A stretch of 37,178 nucleotides of DNA from Sulfuricurvum sp. Its GTDB lineage: Bacteria; Campylobacterota; Campylobacteria; Campylobacterales; Sulfurimonadaceae. The notes below the pieces were generated by a model that saw only the letters and a list, made by a program, of their open reading frames with translations, made no database searches and was not told where the DNA came from. Shown here in pieces: positions 22,603-31,366 of the stretch. Each line of letters opens with the position of its first letter. The stretch's first letter is position 1. The translations under genes were made by a program, and so were the position numbers. The DNA lies in NCBI RefSeq assembly GCF_028712165.1, contig NZ_JAQTQR010000022.1, forward strand, positions 1 to 37,178, in the 5' to 3' direction.

Positions 22603-24519
22603 ATGTCCAACCGCCTAGCTCTTGAAGATTCCCCATATTTACAACAGCACAAAGACAACCCGCTCAATTGGTATCCGTGGTGTGATGAAGCCTTTGAACG
22701 CGCACGCAATGAGCACAAAGCGATTTTCATCTCTATCGGATACAGCAGTTGTCACTGGTGCCATGTAATGGAGCATGAGGTGTTTGAAAACAATGAAATC
22801 GCCGAATTTGTCAATCAGCATTTTATCTGTATCAAAGTGGATCGTGAAGAGCGCCCCGACATTGACAAACACTATCAGGAACTGCATACCCTCCTGAACC
22901 GCCGAAGCGGCGGATGGCCTCTGTCGATATTTTGTACTCCGCAGAACAAACCTTTTTATGCCGCTACCTATATCCCGCCGTACAATCGTGAACGGATGAT
23001 GGGATTCAGTGAACTCACCGCTATCATTGCCGAAAAAGTGGCGGCAAATGACGAAAAACTGTTCCAAAATGCAGATGAAATCACAACCTTTCTCCAACCT
23101 AAAAAAGAACCGGTTCAGGCAACGGCACTGAACGAAAAGATAATCCTGCAATTCACGCTTCAGGCACAACACAACTACGATAGTGACAACGGCGGATTTT
23201 CAAAATCACCGAAATTTCCTCATGTTTCAACCCTGCGCACATTGATGAATATCGACCGGATCGCCCCGAATGACGAGATAAGAACGACCCTTACCCATAC
23301 CCTTGATTCAATGGTGCTGGGAGGAATGTATGACCATATCGACGGTGGATTTTGCCGCTACAGTACCGATGATATATGGCTGGTACCGCATTTTGAAAAA
23401 ATGACCTATGACAATGCCCTCCTATGCGGTTTGTATGCAGAAGCGGGAATCTTTTATGAGAATGACAATTATCTGCGCATCGCTCGTGAAAGTGCCGATT
23501 TTATGCTCCGTTTCATGATGGAGGACAATCTGTTTTACAGCGCGAGTGATGCGGACAGTGACGGTGAAGAAGGAAAATATTTTGTCTATTCGTACGCTGA
23601 AATCATTGATGCGCTTGAAGCATGCGCTGTTTCAAATCCAAAAGAAGCAGCCAAACTGATTGGTGTGACACCGGAGGGAAATTTTGAGGGGCATTGTATC
23701 ATCCGATTCACATCCCATGAACGTCCCGAGTGGTTTGTATCTCTTCGTGCAGAGCTAAGTCATCTGCGCCAATCACGTACCTATCCGTTTATAGACCGCA
23801 AAGTGATTACCGCGTGGAATGCCATGATGATCAAAACATTATTTGTTTTGGGACGCGATACCCCCTCTTATCGTACTCAGGCGATCGCATGTTTGGAAAG
23901 ACTTACCGAAACAATGGTAATCGAAGAGCAATTAAAACACTCAGCTCTCATCCACAAAATACCAAAAATAGACGCTTTTTTAGAAGACTATGCCTATCTT
24001 TGTACTGCATTGATCGAAGCGTATCAATCAACCTTGGAAGAAACCTATCTCATACATGCTCAACGCTTTGCCAATAAAGCATTGGAACTCTATTATGAAG
24101 AAGGTAAATGGTTTTTCAGCCGCGGTGCATTTACCACGGTTGCTGAATTGGATGACGGTACTTACCCGAGTGCCATGGCGGTTATGGTCGATGTATTACT
24201 CAGTCTTGGAATTCTAGTCGATCCCAAATATCGCCATTTTGCGTACAAAAGCCTCGAATATGTTTCGATCAAACTTATGAAAACTCCGATCTATTATCCG
24301 ACTCTTACCGAGCAGACGATCCGTTATCTTAAAGAACAGCGGCTTATCAAAGGATCATCAGAAAATCTTTTAAACCTCTCCAAAACATTTGTCTATCCGT
24401 TCGTTCTTCTCAAAAATGATGAGACCTTAGAAGAACTAACTGTCTGTGGTGAAAATGCCTGTTTCGCCGCTACAAAAGACGGTTCCAAACTTGACGGATT
24501 AATCGCTTCAACGCTATAA
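22603..24519 (+). CDS. Thioredoxin-fold DUF255 protein (YyaL-like)
   Basis: 638 residues taking the ATG at 22603, which has AAAGGAAC before it; an in-frame ATG at 22558 is poorer. The N-terminal half shows the DUF255 thioredoxin-like domain (YLQQHKDNPLNWYPW, IGYSSCHWCHVMEHEVFEN with a CxxC-like CHWC, SGGWPLSIFCTP). The rest is an alpha/alpha toroid resembling glycosidase-like helices (SKSPKFPHV, CRYSTDDIWLVPHFEKM, ASDADSDGEEGKYF, ITAWNAMMIK). Family members are widespread, cytoplasmic and of unclear role. It is divergent from dsbD, and the pair may share a regulatory gap (22455-22602), though no clear motif is seen there. Confidence 0.92.
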   Translation: MSNRLALEDSPYLQQHKDNPLNWYPWCDEAFERARNEHKAIFISIGYSSCHWCHVMEHEVFENNEIAEFVNQHFICIKVDREERPDIDKHYQELHTLLNRRSGGWPLSIFCTPQNKPFYAATYIPPYNRERMMGFSELTAIIAEKVAANDEKLFQNADEITTFLQPKKEPVQATALNEKIILQFTLQAQHNYDSDNGGFSKSPKFPHVSTLRTLMNIDRIAPNDEIRTTLTHTLDSMVLGGMYDHIDGGFCRYSTDDIWLVPHFEKMTYDNALLCGLYAEAGIFYENDNYLRIARESADFMLRFMMEDNLFYSASDADSDGEEGKYFVYSYAEIIDALEACAVSNPKEAAKLIGVTPEGNFEGHCIIRFTSHERPEWFVSLRAELSHLRQSRTYPFIDRKVITAWNAMMIKTLFVLGRDTPSYRTQAIACLERLTETMVIEEQLKHSALIHKIPKIDAFLEDYAYLCTALIEAYQSTLEETYLIHAQRFANKALELYYEEGKWFFSRGAFTTVAELDDGTYPSAMAVMVDVLLSLGILVDPKYRHFAYKSLEYVSIKLMKTPIYYPTLTEQTIRYLKEQRLIKGSSENLLNLSKTFVYPFVLLKNDETLEELTVCGENACFAATKDGSKLDGLIASTL

Positions 24520-24541
24520 TCGAGAAATATAAGGAGTAAAT

Positions 24542-25462
24542 ATGGGCAGCAAACACTCTATGGCTACATCAGAAATCGCCGAAGCAGAAAAAATCGAAGA
24601 AGTGGTACACGAAGATCGCCGAAAAGATTCAGCACCTCCTTTAGATGAAAAACGCAAAAGAGGTACAAAAGAAGAACGTCTTCCGATTTGGGTCAAAAAA
24701 TCGGTATTGGAATACGAAGAAGAGCTCAAAAAACTCCAAATTGAACTCTTGAAACTCCAAAACCATGTTAAAGACAAGGGATTGAAAATTTTGATGATTT
24801 TCGAAGGGCGTGATGCTGCCGGCAAAGGGGGGACGATCAAACGGATTACCGAACATCTAAACCCGCGCGGTGCACGTATCGTAGCGCTTGAAAAACCTTC
24901 CGATGTCGAAAAAACCCAATGGTATTTCCAACGTTATATCGAACATCTTCCTAGCGGAGGAGAAATGGTCTTTTTCGACCGCAGTTGGTACAATAGGGGC
25001 GGTGTTGAGCCGGTTATGGGGTTTTGTACCGAAGAAGAGCACCAAGAATTTTTGAACCATGTCGCCGAATTTGAGCATATGCTCGTCAACTCAGGAATCA
25101 TTCTCTTTAAATTTTACTTTTCCGTCTCTAAGACAGAACAAGCTCGACGGTTTAAAGAACGAAAAACCGATCCTCTGAAACAATTCAAACTCTCTCCCGT
25201 CGATGCAAAATCTCAAGAGATGTGGGACAAATATACTGAAGCCAAACACTCCATGCTCCGCGCTTCCCACACCGGTAATGCACCATGGATCATTATCCGC
25301 TCCGATAATAAGAAAAAAGCTCGGCTGAACTGTATCAAATACATTTTATCCAGTGTCAAATACCCTACTAAAAATTCATTGGATTTAAAAACATCGAAGA
25401 AAATCCTGATTTGGGGAGAAGAAGAGATCAAGCTTTTGGAAATGGGGATAAAGCACGGCTAA
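24542..25462 (+). CDS. ppk2: Polyphosphate kinase 2
   Basis: 306 residues, class I single-domain PPK2. The Walker A-like loop is FEGRDAAGKGG (residues 88-97), the Walker B-like motif is MVFFDRSWYNR with Asp146, and the lid has RRFKERKTDPLKQFKLSP. The first 50 residues are charged and probably disordered. PPK2 uses polyphosphate to phosphorylate nucleoside mono- or diphosphates, saving ATP or GTP. AAGGAG precedes the ATG by 6 bases, 22 bp after the DUF255 stop, so the two are probably cotranscribed. Which nucleotide it prefers cannot be read from sequence. Confidence 0.95.
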   Translation: MGSKHSMATSEIAEAEKIEEVVHEDRRKDSAPPLDEKRKRGTKEERLPIWVKKSVLEYEEELKKLQIELLKLQNHVKDKGLKILMIFEGRDAAGKGGTIKRITEHLNPRGARIVALEKPSDVEKTQWYFQRYIEHLPSGGEMVFFDRSWYNRGGVEPVMGFCTEEEHQEFLNHVAEFEHMLVNSGIILFKFYFSVSKTEQARRFKERKTDPLKQFKLSPVDAKSQEMWDKYTEAKHSMLRASHTGNAPWIIIRSDNKKKARLNCIKYILSSVKYPTKNSLDLKTSKKILIWGEEEIKLLEMGIKHG

Positions 25463-25479
25463 CCCCAATTGGGGGTTAG
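25459..25479. terminator. Bidirectional hairpin spanning two stop codons
   Basis: CTAACCCC and GGGGTTAG form a perfect 8-bp stem with a 5-base loop. The TAA of the PPK2 gene (25460-25462) lies in one arm and the TAA of threonine synthase (25476-25478, minus) in the other. A T-rich stretch (CTCTTTTTC) follows on the plus strand about 15 bp later. It probably ends both convergent transcripts. Confidence 0.6.
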
Positions 25480-26945
25480 AGGAATGTTAAAATCTCTTTT
25501 TCAATATCCTCTTTTTCAATAACCGTCGGCTGCGCAATCGGTTTGTCAAACAAACCTTTGATCATATCCGGAATCGTCACTTTTGCCGTAGCGGCAATCG
25601 ATTTAAGAGCATCGATATCGTTCGTATCTTTCTCGCCCGTCAATGCATTAGCAATCGTCGGAGAGAACTTAGTCCACTCAGCTGTCGAATAAATAATCGT
25701 TTTAATCGGTTTTGTCGCACAACAATCGTATGCTTTAAAACAGGTTGCCGTATGCGGATCCATCAAATAACCGCGATCGAATGCCTCTTTAATATACCCT
25801 TTTCCTTCCGCACCGTTACAATAATCAGCGGCAAATACGGCTTGGAGTTTCATCGTCTCATCATCATTCAAGGCATAAAAACGTTCCGTTTCTAATGCAG
25901 CCATTAGCTCTTTTGTACGTTCATGACCGAACAGATCAAACAAAACACGCTCGACATTGCTGGAAATTAAGATATCCATAGCAGGAGATGTCGTCGCAAT
26001 AACATGTTCGCCGCGTAAATCGTATCGCCCGGTATTGATTAAACGGGTAAGAACATTGTTCTCATTGGAAGCAATAATGATTTTCTCAACCGGAAGTCCC
26101 ATTTTAAAGGCGTAATATCCTCCAAGAGCATTTCCGAAATTTCCGCTTGGAACGTTGAGATACACTTTATCGCCCATTGCGATCACATTTTGACGTACCA
26201 ATTCCAAGTAGCTGTGGATGTGATAAATAATCTGGAAAATAATCCGTCCGAAATTGACTGAATTCGCTGCAGAAAGGGAGATGTTTTTAGCTTTTAACGC
26301 ATTTTTAAAGGTTTGAGAGCCAAGCAAACGTTTCAGTGCGCTTTGTGCATCATCAAAATCCCCTTTGATTCCGATCACTTTCAGATTAGCGGCATCTTCC
26401 GTCACCATTTGCAGACGCTGCACATCGGAAGTTCCCCCGTCAGGATAGAGACATGCCACACGAACATTCGGACGATTTTTAAATGTCTCTAATGCGGCAG
26501 GACCGGTATCACCGCTGGTTGCTGCCAAAATCAGATACTCTTCGCCCCGTTTTTGAGCGATCGATGAAAGGACAACACCGAAAGGCTGCAACGCCATATC
26601 TTTAAACGCTCTTGTCGGCCCGTGATAGAGTTCACTGACATACAAATCATCACGAACCTTTACAACCGGAACGGGATTGGTGGGATCATCAAATTTATCA
26701 TAAAGAGAAAGAGCTTCATCAATCACCGATTCATCAATATCAATCGCAAGTGTTGACAATAAATCTTTTGCAAGCGCTTTATAACTTGAAGTCAAATGTT
26801 TAGAAAGGAACGCTTCACCCAAATCAGGCAATTCGCTCGGAACATACAATCCGCCAAACGATGCAATCGGACTTAAAATTGCCTCGGAAAAGGTAACTTG
26901 CTGTGGATGGATTCCGTCATTTCCGCGTGTTTCAATAAATTTCAT
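25476..26945 (-). CDS. thrC: Threonine synthase
   Basis: 489 residues, the long type II threonine synthase. It converts O-phosphohomoserine to threonine using PLP. The N-terminus (FIETRGNDGIHPQQVTFSEA, FGGLYVPSELP) is typical. The PLP lysine is Lys115 in TRAFKDMALQPFG. Further motifs are LAATSGDTGPAALE, NSVNFGRIIFQI and VPSGNFGNALGGYYA. It stands alone on the minus strand, convergent with ppk2 and divergent from the DEAD-box helicase gene. Confidence 0.97.
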   Translation of the reverse strand: MKFIETRGNDGIHPQQVTFSEAILSPIASFGGLYVPSELPDLGEAFLSKHLTSSYKALAKDLLSTLAIDIDESVIDEALSLYDKFDDPTNPVPVVKVRDDLYVSELYHGPTRAFKDMALQPFGVVLSSIAQKRGEEYLILAATSGDTGPAALETFKNRPNVRVACLYPDGGTSDVQRLQMVTEDAANLKVIGIKGDFDDAQSALKRLLGSQTFKNALKAKNISLSAANSVNFGRIIFQIIYHIHSYLELVRQNVIAMGDKVYLNVPSGNFGNALGGYYAFKMGLPVEKIIIASNENNVLTRLINTGRYDLRGEHVIATTSPAMDILISSNVERVLFDLFGHERTKELMAALETERFYALNDDETMKLQAVFAADYCNGAEGKGYIKEAFDRGYLMDPHTATCFKAYDCCATKPIKTIIYSTAEWTKFSPTIANALTGEKDTNDIDALKSIAATAKVTIPDMIKGLFDKPIAQPTVIEKEDIEKEILTFL

Positions 26946-26991
26946 TAGATCCGCTTTATAAAATTTTCGTGATTATAACAAAGAGGCCATC

Positions 26992-27051
26992 ATGAAAGCC
27001 TTAGAAAAGAAAAAGTTAGCTCAAACCTCCTATAAAGCCCAAATTACCTAA
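26992..27051 (+). CDS. Possible 19-residue leader peptide before the DEAD-box gene
   Basis: A short frame (MKALEKKKLAQTSYKAQIT) opens at an ATG at 26992 with AGAGG 5 bases before it, following a possible -10 (TATAAC at 26974-26979). It ends 31 bp before the helicase ATG. It is Lys-rich and could be a leader or only chance. I would not call it a gene without expression data. Confidence 0.2.
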   Translation: MKALEKKKLAQTSYKAQIT

Positions 27052-27082
27052 AATACGATCAATAAATGCGAGGACTCATTAA

Positions 27083-28324
27083 ATGCCATTTTCTACACTC
27101 GGACTTTCATCCCCTATACAACGTGCACTTAAAGAGAGCGGTTTCACTCTCCCAACACCGATTCAAGAAAAGGTAATCCCTCTCGTACTATCCGGTCATG
27201 ACGTTATGGCACGGGCACAGACGGGGAGCGGGAAGAGTGCGAGCTTTATTTTGCCGATTTTGGAACTCTGGTCTTCGCGCGTCGGCGAGGGAAAAGCAAA
27301 GATCAAAGCACTTATCCTCACTCCGACGCGGGAGCTGACTCTTCAAGTCGCCGAAGCATTTGAGACATTTGGAGCATTTTTACCGAAAAAGCCTAAAGTG
27401 GTAAGTGTCATCGGAGGAGAGAGTATCGGCGATCAACTCTATGCAATCCAACAAGGATGTGATATCCTCATAGCCACATCAGGACGATTGCTAGATGTCG
27501 TAAAGAAAAAGCAGATGAACCTCTCCCATCTCGAATTTTTCGTCCTTGATGAAGCGGACAAAATGCTCGATCTCGGATTTGCAGAAGAGTTGGAACTTAT
27601 CCTAAAAGAGATACCTTCACAGCGTCAAAATCTCCTTTTTTCAGCCACCTACCCACCGAAAATGGTGGCAATTGCCTCTAAAATTACCCAAAATCCTGTA
27701 GAGGTAACACTCGAATACGAAGAACCCACCGTCATGAGTATCACTCAGAGGGTTATCGAAGTCAATCACGAAAATCGAGGTCCATTGCTACGGCATCTCC
27801 TTAATACCGAAAAATGGGAGCAGGTACTCGTTTTTATGGCCAACAAACGAGCCGCTGACAACATCGCAATGAAATTCAAAAAATACGGGTTTCTGGCTGA
27901 CTCGTTTCACGGTGACCTCATCCAAGAAGATCGTACCTACACCCTCAATCAATTTAAAGCCAAAAAAATCCGTATCCTCTTTGCCACCGATATTGCAGCC
28001 CGCGGACTTGATATCGATGATATCACCTGCGTCGTCAACTTCGACCTCCCACGATCCCCTGCGGACTATATCCACCGTATCGGACGTACTGCCAGAGCCG
28101 GCAAAGAAGGAATAGCCGTCTCCTTCATCTCCTATGAAGATATGGATCATTTTAAGCTGATCGAAAAACGGAGCAACATCAAACTGAATCGGGAACAAAT
28201 AGAAGGCTTTGAATTGAGAGGAACCCCTCCGCCAAAAGTGCGCGGTCCAGAACCGGTCAAAGGAAAAGGGAAAAGCAAAAAAGACAAACTACGGGAACAA
28301 GCATCAAAAAACAATGGTGCATAA
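27083..28324 (+). CDS. DEAD-box RNA helicase (RhlE-like)
   Basis: 413 residues with all helicase motifs: Q motif FTLPTPIQEKVIP, motif I AQTGSGKS, Ia PTRELTLQ, II VLDEADKML, III FSAT, IV region VLVFMANKR, V ATDIAARGLDI and VI HRIGRTARAG. The C-terminal 40 residues are Lys/Pro-rich (PVKGKGKSKKDKLREQ), an RNA-binding tail as in RhlE-type proteins. It unwinds RNA in ribosome assembly or mRNA decay, often during cold. GAGGA lies 8 bases before the ATG. Confidence 0.95.
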   Translation: MPFSTLGLSSPIQRALKESGFTLPTPIQEKVIPLVLSGHDVMARAQTGSGKSASFILPILELWSSRVGEGKAKIKALILTPTRELTLQVAEAFETFGAFLPKKPKVVSVIGGESIGDQLYAIQQGCDILIATSGRLLDVVKKKQMNLSHLEFFVLDEADKMLDLGFAEELELILKEIPSQRQNLLFSATYPPKMVAIASKITQNPVEVTLEYEEPTVMSITQRVIEVNHENRGPLLRHLLNTEKWEQVLVFMANKRAADNIAMKFKKYGFLADSFHGDLIQEDRTYTLNQFKAKKIRILFATDIAARGLDIDDITCVVNFDLPRSPADYIHRIGRTARAGKEGIAVSFISYEDMDHFKLIEKRSNIKLNREQIEGFELRGTPPPKVRGPEPVKGKGKSKKDKLREQASKNNGA

Positions 28325-28355
28325 AACCGATTTATAACTTAATTTTTTTAATATA

Positions 28356-28407
28356 TTCACACTAACTTCACACTTTTAAGCGTATACTGGAATCGATTTT
28401 CTATAAT
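28356..28407 (+). promoter_or_regulatory. Direct repeat and putative promoter of the Cyc2-like gene
   Basis: TTCACACT occurs twice (28356-28363 and 28367-28374) with an 11-bp period, one helical turn, as in sites for OmpR/PhoB-type regulators. A CTATAATT element at 28401-28408 is a good -10 candidate, lying 27 bp after the repeat and about 50 bp before the gene start. No strong -35 is seen, consistent with an activator-dependent promoter. The regulator is unknown. Confidence 0.4.
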
Positions 28408-28457
28408 TTTTTTTTATAGTAATCTAATACGCGAACACTCGCACTAGAGGAAAGTAC

Positions 28458-29783
28458 ATGAAGAAAAATCAGATAAAATATCTACTCGGAGGAATATTTT
28501 TCCTTAGTTTAGGAGTAGAACAAGCATATGCGATCCCCAGTTTTGCCCGTCAAACAGGCTTTAATTGTGCCGTCTGCCATACTGTTTTCCCGGAATTAAC
28601 CCAAACAGGTCGGGAATTCAAGTTACACGGCTATACGATGAACAACAGTGAAAAAAACAAAATGTTTATTCCGTTATCAGCAATGGTAATGGCAGATATA
28701 ACCAAATCTTCGGATAGAACCGATATGCCCAAAGACGGCAAAATAGTTATCCCTCAAGTCAGCTTGTTTTATGGTGGAAAAATCACCGATAAATCCGGTG
28801 CATTTGTTCAATTGACGTATGACGGGACTGAGCTTTTGGGTAAAACCGATATTGCGCACCACATCGGTATGGATAATATGGATATCCGATATGCTGATGC
28901 GACAACTTTGGCAAATAAAGAGTTGGTGTATGGAATCACCGTCAATAATAATCCGACTGTATCCGATCTATGGAATAGCGTACCGGCATGGGGGTTCCCG
29001 TATGCGTCATCTGCAATCGCCAATACCCCAAGCGCCGGTGTAATGGCTGACGGCGGTTTAGGCCAAGCGGTTGGAGGCATCGGTGCATACGCATTATGGA
29101 ATGATTTGCTTTACGCTGAAATGGCCGTATACCGCAGTGCAAAACCCGGCGGTATTATGGGGATATTCGGTTGGAAAAATCAAGATTTGAAAGGAGATGC
29201 TTCTCTTGTTCAAGGAACTACACCTTACATCCGGATTGCATTGCAGCACTCCTATGACAACAGCTATATCATGCTTGGCGGTTATACCTTGAGAACGGTC
29301 ATTAATCCAGCGGTCGTTTCTAATACCGACGGTTCACTTGATACCTATAATGACCGTGCTGTGGATGCAGAATATCAATATACAAACGGCAGCAACAGCA
29401 TAACGGCTACGGCTACAAAAATTTGGGAAAAACAAACACTTGATTACAGTGCCGCAAACGGAGAAGCCGATAATCTAAACAATTCCCTCTCAACAACAAA
29501 AGCCAAAGTAAGCTATTACTATGATCAAAAATATGGGGCGTCTTTAGGAACTTTTTCAACATCAGGCACAGCTGATGCCACTAAATACGGAACCTTTAAT
29601 GCTTCTCCAAACAGCAGAGGAGAAATTGCCGAAATCGACTATCTTCCATTGCAGAATATCAAATTGGCTTTGCAATACACCAAGTATGACAAATTTGACG
29701 GAGCGAGCAAAAATTACGACGGTGCAGGCCGGAATGCATCCGACAATAACAATCTTTACTTTCTTGCTTGGTTTATGTTCTAA
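28458..29783 (+). CDS. Cyc2-like fused outer-membrane cytochrome-porin
   Basis: 441 residues. A signal peptide ends AYA, and the mature protein begins at once with a haem segment IPSFARQTGFNCAVCH (Cys37, Cys40, His41), then FPELTQTGREFKLHGYTM. That opening is close to the consensus of Cyc2, the fused monohaem cytochrome-porin of iron oxidisers. The remaining 360 residues show alternating amphipathic strands (VSLFYGGKI, GAFVQLTYDG, PYIRIALQHSYD, IKLALQYTKYDKF) and end in the barrel-type signature LYFLAWFMF. It should sit in the outer membrane and carry electrons inward or outward. Substrate is not set: iron oxidation, reduced sulfur or another donor. AGAGGAAAGTAC precedes the ATG. Confidence 0.75.
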   Translation: MKKNQIKYLLGGIFFLSLGVEQAYAIPSFARQTGFNCAVCHTVFPELTQTGREFKLHGYTMNNSEKNKMFIPLSAMVMADITKSSDRTDMPKDGKIVIPQVSLFYGGKITDKSGAFVQLTYDGTELLGKTDIAHHIGMDNMDIRYADATTLANKELVYGITVNNNPTVSDLWNSVPAWGFPYASSAIANTPSAGVMADGGLGQAVGGIGAYALWNDLLYAEMAVYRSAKPGGIMGIFGWKNQDLKGDASLVQGTTPYIRIALQHSYDNSYIMLGGYTLRTVINPAVVSNTDGSLDTYNDRAVDAEYQYTNGSNSITATATKIWEKQTLDYSAANGEADNLNNSLSTTKAKVSYYYDQKYGASLGTFSTSGTADATKYGTFNASPNSRGEIAEIDYLPLQNIKLALQYTKYDKFDGASKNYDGAGRNASDNNNLYFLAWFMF

Positions 29784-29794
29784 CCATATTCACC

Positions 29795-29808
29795 CCCCTC
29801 TTGAGGGG
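29795..29808 (+). terminator. Terminator-like hairpin after the cytochrome-porin gene
   Basis: CCCCT and AGGGG pair with a 4-base loop (29795-29799 with 29804-29808), 12 bp after the stop codon. TTAAACTGCTTATAAAT follows. Short but G/C-rich. Confidence 0.5.
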
Positions 29809-29839
29809 TTAAACTGCTTATAAATATCAACCACTTAAA

Positions 29840-30217
29840 TCACCACTTAAATTCCCATTCCCAGCCCAAAGCATTTAAACACGATTGAAATGCTTTTTTC
29901 CGGTTTGCTTCATTGTAATCTTCCGGTAGAATGTAGGGGGGAGGATAATAACGTCCTCTGCCAAAATAACCGAAACCATAAGGGTAATATCCTGTCGGAC
30001 TCGATGTATAACCGGCTTGAAACGGAGTATATAAAATCAATGGCGGATAGAGGGTGGCTGATTCTTTTTCACATTTATATTTATCGACTGCAAAATCTTT
30101 TTCATTTTTAAGCGGATGTTCCCATTTCGATGCACATCCGCCTAATATTATGGCTACTGTTAAGAGATGTATAATCGGTAAAGCAAAACAGATTTTGGAG
30201 GTTTTAATTTGACTCAT
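29840..30217 (-). CDS. Small Tyr/Pro-rich lipoprotein
   Basis: 125 residues. The signal sequence ends in a lipobox (AIILGGC, Cys28), so the protein should be lipid-anchored in the outer or inner membrane. The mature part is short, with a low-complexity Gly/Tyr/Pro middle (GYYPYGFGYFGRGRYYPPPY) and single Cys residues near each end (YKCEKES, FQSCLNAL) that could pair. AAGGG lies 8 bases before the ATG. It follows the PLDc_N-SHOCT gene by 23 bp on the same strand. I do not recognise the family. Confidence 0.75.
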   Translation of the reverse strand: MSQIKTSKICFALPIIHLLTVAIILGGCASKWEHPLKNEKDFAVDKYKCEKESATLYPPLILYTPFQAGYTSSPTGYYPYGFGYFGRGRYYPPPYILPEDYNEANRKKAFQSCLNALGWEWEFKW

Positions 30218-30240
30218 GACTACACCCTTCGCATCTTGGG

Positions 30241-30573
30241 TTAGCTGTTTAATATTTTTTGCTTTTCAGCTTCAAATTCTGCTTCAGAAATGATGCCGTC
30301 GTCTAACAACGCTTTAACTCTTGCCAGTAAATCATATTTATTGGTCGGGTCATCTTCCTTCGGTTTCGGTATTAATTTCATTGCCCGACCGATTAATAGA
30401 TAGAGCAAAACGCCGATAAAAGGCAAGAAAAAAACAACCAGAAGCCAAACGACCTGCATTAAGTCCTCTTGAAATTTTGAGGTGATAATGTCCATCAACG
30501 CCCACACCCAAATAATAAAAAAACCGACGACAATAAAAATTAAAAACAATTCCATACCTATTAACATTTCCAT
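30241..30573 (-). CDS. PLDc_N-SHOCT membrane protein
   Basis: 110 residues. Two membrane spans (about 8-26 and 42-62) with the PLDc_N pattern (WLLVVFFLPFIGVLLYLLIG) are followed by a linker (IPKPKEDDP) and a SHOCT-like C-terminal helix pair (RVKALLDDGIISEAEFEAEKQ). SHOCT domains are short oligomerisation modules found at protein ends. AAAGGA precedes the ATG by 7 bases. Probably cotranscribed with the lipoprotein downstream. The function is unknown. Confidence 0.82.
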   Translation of the reverse strand: MEMLIGMELFLIFIVVGFFIIWVWALMDIITSKFQEDLMQVVWLLVVFFLPFIGVLLYLLIGRAMKLIPKPKEDDPTNKYDLLARVKALLDDGIISEAEFEAEKQKILNS

Positions 30574-30827
30574 ATCACGTTCCTTTCACTTATTTTACAA
30601 AGTATACTCATGAATTTGTTTACTTCACATTTAATTCTTCTTGATTTCTATACATATAAAAAAGCAATTCCTTGAATGTACCGATGAAGAAAGCAGGAGT
30701 TTTTACCGCATTATCGGTATGATTTTTGCTTGTACATCATAACATATTCGAAACTTTAAATGTCAAAAGATGGAGCTTGTAAGATTTTTGAATTTCCCAT
30801 ATGTCTTAAATTTTCAAAGGAGATTCC
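30574..30827. other. Intergenic region with possible alternative hairpins
   Basis: This 254-bp divergent gap is A/T-rich. TACCG (30704-30708) can pair with CGGTA (30715-30719), followed by TGATTTTTG, a weak terminator-like form on the plus strand. A second segment TACCGAT (30679-30685) can pair with ATCGGTA (30713-30719) instead. Promoters for both flanking genes must lie here but are not clear. No gene is seen. Confidence 0.35.
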
Positions 30828-31355
30828 ATGACGATTAATAGCGGATCTGTTTGGGCAACCCCCTCACAGTCTTATTCCGGTAACAACGTCCAAAGTCAAA
30901 GCAGTGCTAGTGGCATGGCTCCAACCGATTACAGTGCTGTAATGCAGCAGGCGGGAAATACTCTGATTGCGGCATTGGATACGGATAAAAGCGGTACAAT
31001 CGATAAAACTGAGTTTTCCCAGGCTGCCCAAGCACTTTCTCAAAAAACAGGCAATACCTACAATGCCGACAGTGCGTTCAGTGCTATCGACAAAAACAGT
31101 GACGGCTCTCTCAGTGTTGATGAACTTCTAAATGCCTTGAAACAGGCACGTTCACAGAACAGCCATCATCACGGACTTCATAAAACAGATGCAACCTCTT
31201 CTGCAGAGCAAACTGCAAGTTCGACAAGCGAGACTGCATCGGCTGCCGATACAAGCGGTTCTTCAAAACTGCAATCTATTTTGATGCAGAAAATACTCTC
31301 CGCTTATACCGGGAACGGTGATACAACCGGTTCTAAAACACTTGCTATGGCATAA
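30828..31355 (+). CDS. EF-hand calcium-binding protein
   Basis: 175 residues with two canonical EF-hand loops: DTDKSGTIDKTE (51-62) and DKNSDGSLSVDE (88-99), each with Asp/Asn/Ser ligands at 1, 3, 5 and Glu at 12, so both should bind Ca2+. The N-terminal 45 residues (Ser/Gln-rich) and the region after residue 108 (HHHG, then Ser/Thr/Ala-rich) are low-complexity. No signal peptide is seen. The C-terminal LQSILMQKILSAYT is a possible amphipathic helix. AAAGGAG precedes the ATG. The ApbE-like gene starts 11 bp after it. Confidence 0.88.
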   Translation: MTINSGSVWATPSQSYSGNNVQSQSSASGMAPTDYSAVMQQAGNTLIAALDTDKSGTIDKTEFSQAAQALSQKTGNTYNADSAFSAIDKNSDGSLSVDELLNALKQARSQNSHHHGLHKTDATSSAEQTASSTSETASAADTSGSSKLQSILMQKILSAYTGNGDTTGSKTLAMA

Positions 31356-31366
31356 CAAGCAGAGCG

